The notes under the pieces were generated by a model. The model was given only the letters and a program-made list of their open reading frames with translations, was not told the DNA's origin and searched no databases. The translations under genes and the position numbers were made by a program. Below, in pieces: positions 35,501-47,185 of a stretch of 64,000 nucleotides of DNA. Origin of the DNA: Lepturacanthus savala. Lineage: Eukaryota; Chordata; Actinopteri; Scombriformes; Trichiuridae. Position 1 is the stretch's first letter, and each line of letters begins with the position of its first letter. Location: NCBI GenBank assembly GCA_030544235.1, contig CM060471.1, positions 8,706,848 to 8,770,847 on the forward strand, in the 5' to 3' direction.

Positions 35501-38500
35501 GGTATCACAACAGTGACCGATGTCATCTACTAACACAGAATCTTTAGCAGTGATATTAGTGTCTGTTTAAAACTATTTTAGCTCATGTGTGTGTGCGTGT
35601 GTTCAGGACGGATCGCTGTTGGTTCTGATGCTGATATTGTCGTCTGGAATCCAAAGGAGACCCGAACCGTTTCTGCAAAATCTCACAACCTGGTAATGTG
35701 GACTTCATCAATAATCAGCATCATCATCAATCATCAGCATCACTGATGATCATTGATCACCTCTTCCTGTCTTTCTCTGTGCAGACAGTGGAGCTGAACA
35801 TCCTGGAGGGTTTGGAGTTTCGTGGTGTAGCATCACTGGTGATCAGCGGTGGACGAGTCGTTCTGGAAGATGGAAAACTCAACGTGATGGAAGGTTCAGG
35901 ACGCTTCGTCCCCCGAAAGGCTTTTCCTGATGCTGTGTACAGGAGGATCAGAGCTCGCAGCAAGGTAACCTACAGACCACCTGTCACCATGGGTAACTGA
36001 CAGACTACCTGTCACCTAGAGACCGCCTGTCTGTTAAACATACATACTATTAAACAACTTCATTTTTCCCCAATGAAACATTCCACAACAATCAATGCCA
36101 CTACCATAAAGCATAAAACCCAAAACTCACTACATCACATCCTTTTGGACTTTCACACGAAGACTAATACTTTCACAATAAAGGTACATAAAAGAGCATA
36201 ACAATGAATTGAAACTTAACAAACTCACTATTTTTTTTGTGAATAACTTAAATATGCACACATACAGCTAATCATGTATATGAATATATTAGTGGAAAGA
36301 AAACAATAACGTATTTCTGAACACAGATTTCTTTTTTTCTCACTGAGAGAGAAGTGACTTGTTCTACAGCTCTTGAGTGATCCATATGTATGGGCTGCAT
36401 GTCCTTGATATAGTCCTCTTGGTGTATCTGCACTTTTCTGTCAACTGCTACAAAGTCTATTCCCACCAGTGGCGATTTGTGATCTTTCAAACAGGGGAAG
36501 CTCATATTTACCGTACATCATAAATGTGTTATTTACAGACATCCCAAGTTCCAAAAAGTCATTTCAGGGAGATGTTTGTCGTTTATCGAGATGTTTACCG
36601 GAACTTCTGGGAGACTTGGCCCAAAGTTATCATTGTTAGCCATCATGATGCTAGCTGGTCACTTGGACCTAGCCGAGTATGATTGCACTATGGAACAAAA
36701 AGGTAATTAAAACTAGAACAATAACAATAAGAACAAGGAAACTTTAATATTTATAGAACAATGAAATATGTGAGTGTGATTTATTTACAGTGTAAGAGTG
36801 AATTATTTCACTCTGGAAAGGCCAACAAATAGTCTCTGTTTGTCATTTGACTTCACATGGAAAATCCGCGATGGGACTGAAATCATGCAGCTGAGGTGAC
36901 GTCATGCAGACAAGTCTCCCGGAAGTTCTTGAGAGTGGCTCCATGATGCCCGCGAGTCGGGTAAAATATCCCGGATTTTATACTATGCGAGTGTTTTTTA
37001 TAAATATGCAATGCGAGTGAGAGCGTGCAGGCAAAACAGTAACTCGTGCATTATACGTGGATCACTTCGATTCAATTGCGCAGGCACGCGAGCGAGAGAG
37101 AGACGCAATCGGTTAACATCTCCATGAAATGACTTTGGAACCTGGGGGTTTCTGCATTATATAGTTTTGAAACCTGTCAGTCAAACTACATTCTGCTTTT
37201 CCTCCAATCACCATGCATCACCACTGCATTCTGATTTTCCTCCAATCAGCATGCGGACGCTTAGCGTCCAGGCCCCGCCCACACTCCATTCACTCTCAGA
37301 GACGCTCAGCGTCTATGAGGAAATGCATTGACCAGAGACCAGGAAGCAGTATGGGAATGTACGGACATGTCATTTATTTATTTATGATAAGTAGCTGATT
37401 CTGAAAGAACTCGTCTTCAAGATGAACATGTTCTAACAGATTTATAGTCAATAAAATGTTAATACAGCTGCACAAATTTGGCCATTTATTTTTTGACAGT
37501 GCAGGGGAAGTTCAGCTTCCCTTGTAGTCTTAAAGAAATCGCCACTGATTCCCACATATATATATTTTAGTCAAAGTCTTTTCTTGGTGACTGACTTTGT
37601 GGACTTGAGTGCGTCAGCCAATGAATGATTATCTGTGATGCAGGTTGCTGGTACAGTGTTTTAGCATCTCCAGTCGTAAGTTCTGAAAAGAGTGTCAGTA
37701 GAAACAGGGCATTATCAATCACCCGCAAGTGTACTCTACACAATCTTCTTGACTCTCTTTGATGGCCAAGAGAGAGGGGAGAAGTTCCCATGCCCTCCCA
37801 TTAGGAGAATAAAGTCACCTCCTTTTGTACCTCCATCGGAGAGGTTTCCAAATGAAGCATCACAGTGCTCAATCATCTTCAAGCTACTGTCACTGCCTAG
37901 TTATTGAAGGTTTAGAACAGTCTGAACAGTCACATCTTTTAGGCCTGGTGCCAGGTTGCTGGCATAAATATCACATCTGGCCTGCTCTGTCTTGCCACCC
38001 ATAGAATTTAGAACTTAGTTTCTTTCTCACTGAGAGAGGATACTTGTTCTACAGCTCTTGGGGGATCCATATGTATGGGCTGCATACCCTTGATATAGTT
38101 CTCTTGGTGTATCTGCACTTATCTGTCGACTGCTACAAAGTCTATTCCCACATAGCAGAATTTTTCATGCTCCTCTCGACCATCCAAGAATACAAATCTG
38201 AGCTGAAGTATTACAGTTGTGGCAAAACTTTGTGTGCCCCCCACATGAAGTCATCTACATGACAGGCAAATACAGCAGTTACAGAACAGCCAGTAGAACA
38301 GCTGGATCAACTTTAGCTATTTTACCTCCTGCTCTCAGCACTATTTCTTTAACTCTGCTGTCCCAGTATAAGGACACATTTGCAAGACCATATACACACT
38401 TCTTTAACTTCCACAGTGTTCCCTCACTCCTAGCCTCAGGATGTGGTTTAATGTAGATGTCACGTAATAGTTCCATGCCTTGTAGAAACACAGATTTAAT

Positions 38501-41500
38501 GTCCATGGAATGAAGTATCCATTGTCTTTGACAAATTGCCAGAAGGAGCCAAAGTGACTCAGATGCACATGTGGGTAAGTGCTTTTGCAGCTCTGACACT
38601 TCTAACTCCTCAAAGCTTCTAGCCACAAGTCGTGCTTTGGGTATCTGTCTTGTATCTTTGAGTGTGCACACCCATGTGGTGGATATTCACTTTTGTCCCC
38701 CATCCCCAACTTCCTCAAACAGATGGTTATCACTGAAATACATCTTTTGTTACAAAAACATCATTATGCTCATCTGTACCATTTGTATCATCTGTACTGT
38801 TTTGTCAATAATGTTCATTTTCACCTTAAGGTCCTCCATACCTGACATGTTACCTGTCCCTGTGGTACCTCATATAACAGTTCAATGAGTTTTAAATTAA
38901 ACCGGTTTCTGTATTTCCTGACTGGCCTAAGACCTTAGCTGTGTGTAAAGTTCCTCCATCACTGTCTCTGTATGTCAGAATTTGCCCCATTTTCAGAATG
39001 ACACCTATGTTCTTCTTTACAGCACTCTGTGTCCTTGTGTTATCTGTGAGGTATTCTGGTTTGTCTTGCATCCTAGTTGGCATTGCTGCTGGTTGCATTT
39101 GACTTATACTTTGTTGCACCTCAGGTCCTGTCCTCGCTCAAGGTTTGCGTCATCTTCATAATCATCTTATGTGCCATGTTGATCCTCATTTTCTATATTC
39201 TCTTTTCTCAGTCTGAGGCTATGTACCCTGAGGCATGTTCCACCATGCCTGACAAACACCACTGCACAATCCCCACCAATCACTCCTGGTCCTTTCCATT
39301 CATGACAGTCCACTCACTTGTAATAAAGTTTGTCTCTGTTTTTTCATCTGTGTGATAGATTTATTTCCACTCTCTTCTCTCCAAACTCTCTGCTTCAGTA
39401 AATTCCTTTCTGGATGCATGTAAGGCAGAGATATGTTTAGCCACCCACTCATTTTTAGTTGTGCCCTCTAAAGCTGGGGGTTTATCAGTCAGTACAGACA
39501 GCAGGTTGGGATTCTGTCCAAAGACTAACTGATTAGGACTGTATCCATGGACACTTTGCATGGTGTCTATAGCTGTGCTGCAGTCACAGTCATAGCTCGA
39601 CTTCACTTTCATTATGATCTCTGAGAGTGTTTGGTTATGTTGCTCCAAAAGTCTGTTACTCCATGAGCTGTAACCAGCTGTCATCTTTACTTTTATGTTG
39701 CAATTCTCTTCCATGTCTCTCATCTCATCATTGTAAAACTCTCCTCTATTATCACTGAATAGTTTCTGTGGTGGGCTACATTCATGTACAAAGTGTTTCA
39801 CAATCTCAGATGATTTGTTTGTAATTAGAACACTGTCTGCTAACTAACCCTGGTGAACTGATCAATGATGCGTAAATACCACACACCTGGTTCAAGTTCA
39901 TGGAGATTTACAGCTACAGTCTCATTATACTGAGATGTTAATAGTAGACCAACAGCAAAGACTTGGTGTGGTTTTGCTAAATCTTCAACGTATTTCACCT
40001 TTACCCATAATTTTCTACAGAAAATTGTAGCATTCTGTATCTTTGTTCCCTGAACTCTTTAAGAGCATCTGAAGTCTCTCTGCAGAAGCATGACCAAATT
40101 GCTTGCGAAGCTTCAATAAGATCTTACATTTTGCAGCTGAGCTCATTTCTCTGAGATGACCAGTATTTAATTCTCAGTGATTTTCTTCTTGTTCCTCTGT
40201 ATTGTCCATTATGTTCACACAGTTATGGCCAGAGCTTGTAAAGTCAAGTTACACAGGTCTGTTAAACATCACTGCTCTGTCATTTTCTATGTCCAGAACA
40301 GTCCCTGCTCGTTTCATGGAGGCTTTGCTCAGAAGTAGTGGTATTTTGACTGGCACTACATCTTTCCAGTCTTAGTTGGAATTTTAAACTTTTTGGTGGA
40401 ATACACTACTACTCCATCACCAAATCTGAATGGACTACAGCTTGATTCTATTGTTTTTATCAAGTCCTTTAGATTATTCTCGCTTATCCCTGTGGTGTAA
40501 TCATCCAAACACTGCTGTCCACATAGTTTGTGTGCATACTATGTCAATAATTGCTGAACCAAAACACTCTGTCATAAAGATTTTTGCTTCAGTGGGTGAC
40601 TCTTTTGTGTATAGAGGAATGTTAGATTACTTGATTTCACTTGTGTTGCTTTCTTCTGTCAGTTTAAGATGCTCACCTCTGTGTGGACAGTTCTTTGCCC
40701 AGTGAAATGTGGTCTGACAATACAGTGCATTTTGATCTGTGACCATACCTGTCAAGTGGATTTGTGCCAAGCAATGGTGTTTTTTGATCATATTTTTGTT
40801 GGTCTGACTTTCCCCTTTATTGTCTCTGTCCAGTAATATATGTACTTTGTTTTATTTCCATGCAGGATGTAAAATCATTTCCGCCAAATATCCTTTTTAA
40901 TGCTGACTTCAGTGACGCAAAAGCCAGATACATGCATGCTGTCAAAGCTAGCAGATCCAGACTGCTGTATCCAGCAGTTTAAAAGCTAGTGCTGCGTCTG
41001 GAAGTTCCATCTTATACTTTGCGCATCTTGGAGTACCTTTGGACAAAATCAATTATATAATCCGACATTGACACAATACTGTCTCTCATAATCTTATCAA
41101 AGTTTGAATAAGCTTCATAGATCAAGTACTTTCCTTCTTCAAGAAACAAGTTGCCAAGTTTTGCGAGCAGCATGTCCATACTGAAGTCTTTATTTAATTC
41201 TTCTACAGGTATTTCCCCGGCAGCACTAAAAACAACAGCAAGAACTTGCTTGCTCTTTGTAACAGCTTTGTAACTCTAGTCCAAATCACGACTTATAGCA
41301 ACTTCATAATATTCCACATCAGCCAATGCTTCTACAGTAAAGCAGAACACAAAAAAACTACTCTCATCAAGTCACATCCTTTTGGACTTTCAGAATAAGA
41401 TTATGACTTTCACAATAAAGGTACCTAAAAGAGCATAACATTGAATTGAAACTTAACAAAACCAGGTGAAGTACAGACCTACAATTACACAGGTAACCTT

Positions 41501-42005
41501 TAGACCACCCATCACCTAGGTAACCTTTAGACCACCCATCACCTAGGTAACCTATAGACCACAGGTCAACACCTGAGTGAAGTGAACTCTGACTAACTCG
41601 TTAAGAAACTTTTACCTTACAAAAACTGATTGATCAATTAACTGATCTGTGTGTTTGTATTTTTCTCAGATGGCTGAGGCCCGTGGCGTCCCTCGTGGTA
41701 ACTATGACGGTCCAGTTCATGATGTCATCAGTATGACTAAATCTGTCCCACCCACTCCGACCACCAGGGGGACCCCCTGTCCCAAAATCCAAACAGGTCC
41801 CCGAAACCTCCACCAATCAGGATTCACCCTGGCAGGTAATGTTCAGACATGGTGGACACATGTAGTTGCCAATAACTTGATCAATACATTAACTCACTTC
41901 TTCTTCTCTGCAGGGGCTCAGATTGATGACCACATACCACGCCGCTCCACCCAGAGGATCGTGGCTCCGCCTGGTGGACGATCCAATATTACTTCCTTAT
42001 CTTAA
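31514..42005 (+). CDS. dpysl4: Dihydropyrimidinase-related protein 4 / CRMP family (complete, 15 coding exons, 572 aa)
   Basis: Short-isoform exons: 31514-31552, 32145-32233, 32711-32895, 32991-33155, 33225-33286, 33670-33750, 33887-33955, 34068-34188, 34414-34570, 34808-34949, 35417-35501, 35607-35692, 35785-35964, 41670-41835, 41914-42005. CRMPs are tetrameric cytosolic proteins of the amidohydrolase fold that bind tubulin and actin regulators during axon growth. Landmarks are YADVYVEDGTIKQIGENLIV, AQVHAENGDII, GITGPEGHVMSHPEEVE, MDENEFVAVTSTNAAKLFN, and the tail RNLHQSGF ... PPGGRSNITSLS. The metal-binding HxH of true dihydropyrimidinases is replaced (GGIDANTNLHTP), so no hydrolase activity is expected. 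ITRWHE, SHPEEVE and YRAVTIAKQANCP favour paralogue 4, and 572 aa equals human DPYSL4. The intron after exon 4 has a GC donor. Intron 13 is 5.7 kb because of transposon insertions. Confidence 0.93.
32527..32576. repeat. (AT)n microsatellite in dpysl4 intron 2
   Basis: About 50 bases of pure alternating AT in an AT-rich intron; nothing else is seen in the intron. Confidence 0.97.
33341..33575 (+). repeat. Common fish interspersed repeat, copy 2
   Basis: Starts ccgggtactccagcttcctc and runs through cacgattggctggcgaccat to gaaacaagcgggtatagaag, the usual 3' end with a gatga-type tail. It is the most complete tail of the three copies in the window and lies in dpysl4 intron 5. Confidence 0.75.
35965..36035. 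repeat. Left part of a minisatellite that starts at the dpysl4 exon 13 donor
   Basis: The sequence from the splice donor (caag|gtaacctacagaccacctgtcacc) repeats imperfectly as gggtaactgacagactacctgtcacc and tagagaccgcctgtctg. The same unit, aggtaacctttagaccaccc, reappears at about 41492-41575, on the far side of the copia-type insertion. Confidence 0.75.
36467..37547. mobile_element. Non-autonomous hAT element with 8-bp target duplication, nested in the copia-type element
   Basis: The ends cagtggcgattt and aaatcgccactg are inverted repeats. The flanks are identical 8-base duplications ATTCCCAC at 36459-36466 and 37548-37555, the hallmark of hAT insertion. Its 1,081 bases hold no transposase frame. 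It contains gacgcttagcgtc-like short palindromes near 37257 and 37301. Confidence 0.93.
38279..38671 (-). pseudogene. Copia-type reverse transcriptase fragment
   Basis: Minus-strand frame with KARLVARSFEE, ESLWLLLAICQRQWILHSMD, IKSVFLQGMELL and LWKLKKCVYGLANVSLYWDS, the N-terminal part of a Ty1/copia reverse transcriptase. The catalytic YVDD region is not in this frame. The downstream part (38270-37556) is in several broken frames. Confidence 0.85.
39361..39801 (-). pseudogene. Copia-type integrase fragment
   Basis: Minus-strand frame with FSDNRGEFYND (the D of the D,D-35-E core), TAGYSSWSN, LLEQHNQTLSEI (the E region) and HGYSPNQLVFGQNPNLLSVL. This is the core and C-terminal part of a Ty1/copia integrase. 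The start is missing and surrounding frames are broken. Sequence 39805-41300 should hold the gag/protease part but is too decayed to delimit. Confidence 0.85.
41492..41575. repeat. Right part of the dpysl4 intron 13 minisatellite
   Basis: Three units of about 30 bases (aggtaacctttagaccaccc, then atcacct). They are the counterpart of the units at 35961-36035, so the copia-type element appears to have landed inside this array. Confidence 0.85.
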
Positions 42006-44740
42006 AACAACAAGAATTCTGATGTTACTTTGAGTATGTACAACTCAGAGTACCAGTACTTCAACTAGTACTAAACCCTACAACAACCCTACAGATAGTA
42101 CACAATCTTAAAGTAACAATACTTCGATTTGTATTAAACCCTACAACAGTGGAAATACCATCTTGTCACTAAAACAAAACATTTTAATGATGGTAATATC
42201 ACTCAACAACAAATAGTGGTACTACAATTAGTATAAAAACATACAACCACTTCTAGTATTGAATCCTTAAACCCCCAACTTCTTTCAAAGCTTACACCTA
42301 GTGATATATCCACCACAAATTTACTTCTACAAGAATCAAACCCTAAAACCACTCCTTCAATTAACACTAAAACCTAAAACAATGGTACTACTCCTCTACA
42401 AATACTACTAAACCCTACTACAAATGTACTTCAACTAGTACTAAATGTAACAACAATGGTAATACAACCCTTTTGCAAGTACTACAACCTATGAGGGGTA
42501 CAGTAATACCCAACTAGTAATGAATGATACAACACTGGTATTTGAAACTCAACCCCTTCACATCTGTACTCAACCCTTAAATTCTTGCAAATAATAATCA
42601 GTTTTCACTTCATTGTGTTCTTGTTCAGTCTCAGCCCTGAGAGAACAAGTAGTAGTAGTAGTAGAAGTAGTAGTGACAATAGTAATTACATCACTTAACG
42701 TAACATAGCACATAACCTACTGGTTGATTGTTGCCAGAGGTTTTTATGAACAGCTGGCTATATTAAATTACCTTTTTCCATCTTTACAGTCAGTTCACCC
42801 TACTCATGTCTCATTGTAAATTATCCATCATCCATCTTCTCCCGCAGCTTCAGGTCGGGTCATAAGCAGAGAAGCACAGACTTTCCTCTGTCGGCCACTT
42901 CTTCATTAAATGAATCTAAATCACAGTAATCATCATTCAACACAGCAACACTTATCACATTATAATACACTTTACTGAAGGACTTTGATAATGTACTCGC
43001 ATATTATTCCAGTTCCATCTGTTCCTTAAAGCATCAGTGTGGTAGAGTAATGTGAGTGGTGTTCAGTCCTGATGTGTGTTCCTATTGGTCAGATTTAATG
43101 TGGACTGATTGAGCCAGTCCTGTCAGCATGTAATCAAAACCTTTGTCTCAGAATAAAAAAAAAACTCACCTTTCAAAATAAACCCATGAAACTTTCTGTG
43201 AACATTAAAACATCAATAACTCTTATGGTGCTATAAATCCATTGGTAGCCTCCAGGTAGCAATCCCTTCATCCCCATCCCAGATTATCTAAAGCAATATC
43301 TGACTCCTCCCATCATATTATCTACAATAATGACTCCACACTCCCCAACATTATCCAAACTAACATCAGGCCCCACCCCCAATATTATCTATATTATCAG
43401 ACTCCTGCTGATATCTAAATAATGTCAGGCTCTGGCCCCAAGATCAACTAAACAAATATAACACCGCCTCCCTGATATCTAAAATAGTATCAGCCCCCCC
43501 TGCTTAATTATCTTTGTGACTTCTGAAAACTTCTGATGACTTTTAACTGTATTTGATTTGTAAAGACTTCATTTGATACCATGATCATTTTGTATTTTTT
43601 TACAGTTTTTGTATCCTGGCAGCGTTAGCATCAGTGATCGTAGTCAGTCACTCAGACTCAGTTCAGCCACTAAGACACCTGCAGTCGCCATGTTGGTACC
43701 AAGCTGTTGTCTTAGCAACAAAATGTCGCCATCGCCATGTTAAGCTACCATCATGTAATCATAGTGGGGGAAAATTTGCCATCATGCCATACTTAATAAA
43801 CTAGATTCAACTCCAACATGACTTCATTGATAAAGACATCAAATCATTGATAAAACTGATTAGGAGACGACATCACTGACATCATGGCGTCTGCTGGCTG
43901 AGCTGTTTTCAGGTGCTGGTCTGTAGCAGTCTGTTGTTTTTCTGTCCTCAGATGCACTGAAGCAAAAAAAATGACAAGAGGTTTGTAGAAATGTAAACGC
44001 AGGAAAGCGTACAGAGATGAAGGTGTGCTTATGAAGAGCCGTTACTATGGCGGCAGTGCATCTGTTGGTGTTGTTCCCGTCGTGAATGTAAACCTGCTGC
44101 ATGAGTAAATTAAACTGTGAGAGAAACTCAGAGTGAGTCAGTTTGTTCACATATTAGTGTTTTACACCACCTGTGCTGTGTAGAGTCAACACACCGACTT
44201 TACTACAGTACTTTAACAACACCAACTCATAATAAGTCAGATATGAATAATATAATAATATCCAGATAAATTTTCACCTGTCTAATCAGAGAGAGACAGG
44301 GACGTGGCTGAGAACAATGGCACTGAGGTCGTTGCTAGTTTGATTTGTTGTTGGTCTGTAGGTCAGTAATGGCTGTGGAGAAAGATGCAGCGAAGCCATT
44401 GGGACTGTTGTGGAATAATAATCAGCTGCTAAATATCCAGAAGTTAAAGCCACAGCAACAACAATCTTTGCTGCATTTTTATTTGGCAGATGTCAGGACT
44501 AAATATCAGTGATTGGTTATGATCCAGAGAGATTTTAAGATCCAGTAGATTTAAACATCAATAGAGTTCAACATTCAGTGAATTAACACTTGTTAATGTA
44601 GAGTGAACAGAGTCTGTGCAGAGGAGATGTAAGAACTGACAGAGTCTGGTCCGGGCTAATATCTAAAAATGTATTGATCTGAAATCTAATAGATTAAACA
44701 TGAGCCACTTTCATGGATAAACACTTGTAGCAACCAAATT
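42006..44740. other. dpysl4 3' UTR and intergenic sequence, no other gene seen
   Basis: Degenerate short repeats built on actagtactaaaccctaca run over about 42040-42580, with a GTA run at 42650-42675. No clear polyadenylation signal stands out; the candidate cagaataaaaaaaaaa is near 43150. Open frames in this stretch (for example minus strand at 43860-44150) have no recognisable protein. Confidence 0.5.
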
Positions 44741-45042
44741 TAATTAATTTACCAGCTGCAGCCAATAGAGGCACCAGAGCCCCGTCCCACAGGTTCAACC
44801 AAACAGTGAATATTTATACAATATGGAAATTCTAAATATGTATTATTAAAATGTGCAAGGTCAATAATATCCAAAAAAGGTGGAACCAATCCAATAGGTC
44901 CACAATATTGTTTCAATGTATAATTTGTAAAAAAAAAAAAAAAAAAAAACATTTACGCTAAATAAGTGTTTTAATGTCAACTACGTCTTCACAGGGAGAC
45001 AAATCTTTGACCTTCACTTCCTGGTTTTGTTTCACATGTTAT

Positions 45043-45159
45043 ATCTATGGTCCTGTAGACATCTATGGTCCTGTAGACATCTATGGTCCTGTAGACATCT
45101 ATGGTCCTGTAGACATCTATGGTCCTGTAGACATCTATGGTCCTGTAGACATCTATGGT
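45043..45159. repeat. 18-bp tandem repeat, six and a half perfect units
   Basis: The unit atctatggtcctgtagac is repeated head to tail six times with no mismatch, plus a partial unit. The six-residue translation IYGPVD results from the period being a multiple of three, not from a gene. Confidence 0.98.
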
Positions 45160-45459
45160 TGGAGCCTGAGTGGATCTAGACTCTGTCCACCAGGTGGCAG
45201 CAAGTTTCTAAGCAGATAAACTAAAAGTGAGAGTGACAGCAAGAGCAAATAATGGCAGTGGCATCGAGGTGTGGCAGCTGGCATTATTTTTTGACAAACA
45301 ATGGTTAAATAATCAATAATAATAATTCAAATTATTTATTTAATTATATTTAGTTAGCCCCCTACCCCCCCAAAAACAAGATAGGGTATCTCAATGGTAT
45401 CATCTGATCAAATACATTTCAATTAAATAAATAAAAACATCTCAAACAGCCTGACTGTT

Positions 45460-47185
45460 TGATAAAGGAAAGGAAACGAGAGGAAGGAAATTTTGGAAAC
45501 AAAGCAGTGGTTTTTGTGCTGTTTTTAAGAGAAAGATGGATAATAAACTGCAAAACAGTCAATATCCATATGGACTTATGGTTGTTACAGCATAAAGTTC
45601 CTGAAAAGATGGTGCACTTAAAGACTGCATCACAAAGCTTCTGGAAGGTTCTAAAAGCAGAGAGAGGTAATGAAACAGTAAAAGTCTGATGAACCAGCAG
45701 GATTTTACTTAACTAAAGATTAAATTAAATCTTTGTTTGTGCCTCAAAATCTTTGGCATATTCACATATTTGAAAACTAGCCTAAAAAAGCTCAGTTGGC
45801 AAACTGTTAATTTTCTAACAAAAATACTTAAAACACTGCAAACTCAATATGGAAACTTCTGGAAGAAGCAGAGGCTCAAAACGGGAGAACACGAAAGACA
45901 AAAACAAGAATTTGAAACGGCTAACTTTAAGGTAGGCTCTGAATGTAATAGCCGGTGCTAATGCTAGCTAACGTCCAAAATATTAGCCGAACTGGAGAAG
46001 TTAAGGGAAGAAAATTGAGGAGAAATTACTAAATTTGAAAAAAAAAAAAAAAGAACAACAATAGTGGCAAAAGGACATATTAACGAGATAGATATGGTAC
46101 ACGGTACCTGCTGCATGGACTGATGGATCTGGCAACAGGATGCAAAGACCTGCAGAACAGGTGAGGATCTGATAACAATAAATCAACTCCTGGATGGGCA
46201 GGTATTTAAATCCTTTTCACAACTTAGAGATAAGTTTGATTTGCCTTTAAGTGATTTATATCAATATTTACAAATCAGACATTATGTTACAAAAAATACA
46301 GATTGGGAAAATATAAGAAAGGAACCTACAAATATAGAAAGTCATTTTATACATCAGTTTGAACACTGTTCTTGTTCACAATCAGGATGGGTATCTCAGG
46401 CAATATATTACAATGCAAGCAATACAAATACAAGCAACAATGGGAACTGGAATTAAATATAGTAATTGATGATGATTCTTGGGAAAACATGTCTTCCAGA
46501 TGCCATAAGGGGATAGAAAGTACAACTTCACAAAGAATTTAATTGGAAGGTCTAAATCATATTCTTCAGGACACTGTCAAAGACTACAATCCCAGCAAAA
46601 AATTCTGGAGGAACTGTGTCATGGTCAGTGAGCATTTTGGGACGGCCCCAAAATACAAACATTTTGGAAAATGTAAAAGAAGAACTGGGGAAAAATGCCA
46701 GTGGACCTGCTCATGGACTCTTTGTTATTTTTATTAGATGTGTTTCCTGACCATCTGTTTACCACAGTATTATATATTATTATATATTATTATATATATT
46801 GTATTATATATAACAATATTATATATTACATGTTTTGTTGATGATGTTAATTGGATGAAATCCCCCCATTATTGTGTTTACAGAAAGTAAAACATGTTTA
46901 CATGATGGAATATACGACTGCCCACTTACAGCTAGAAGTGCCTGTTTTATGAGTTATTGATTATGTCACCTAGGACTTATATATATTTATACTCTTTTCA
47001 TTTATTGTTTCTTATTGTCTTAAATATCCCCTCTGGGAAGTACTAAACTAGAAAAGAAATATGTGCTACACCCTTTGCAGTTCTACATATATCTAGGTGA
47101 CAGATGAGACCCAATCTCTTTTTTTTGCTTCCTTCTGTGATAGTTAATTGTCTGGTGATGTGCATTTAAGGCAATAAAGTTTTAA
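45460..47185 (+). mobile_element. Degenerate L1/Tx1-type LINE 3' part
   Basis: Decayed plus-strand frames show YQYLQIRHYVTKNTDWENI at about 46260-46320, then DDDSWENM (about 46470) and YNPSKKFWRNC (about 46580), in the order found after the reverse transcriptase of fish L1/Tx1-type elements. A 3' tail with ggcaataaagttttaaag near 47170 may be its end. Several stops and frameshifts are present. The 5' limit is not clear; 45460-45930 may belong to the same element. Confidence 0.65.

Larger units (their letters stand above)
36076..41458 (-). mobile_element. Degenerate Ty1/copia-type LTR retrotransposon in dpysl4 intron 13
   Basis: The ends at about 36076-36221 and 41310-41458 are direct repeats (both containing cacatccttttggactttca, then ctttcacaataaaggtac, and ending with gaattgaaacttaaca). 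This fits short LTRs of about 150 bases, with tgttaag as the 5' start on the minus strand. Between them are broken integrase (39361-39801) and reverse transcriptase (38279-38671) segments in copia order (integrase before RT). Many stops and frame breaks mean it is inactive. A hAT element sits inside it at 36467-37547. The outermost left LTR edge is approximate. Confidence 0.85.

Noticed and set aside
39077..39355. Plus-strand hydrophobic frame of 92 codons that looks like a small membrane protein
   Set aside because: It lies antisense to decayed copia-type sequence between the integrase and RT fragments and is a by-product.
43860..44150. Minus-strand open frame of 96 codons between dpysl4 and tcerg1l
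   Set aside because: No recognisable family, ordinary base composition for the spacer, and no supporting signals.
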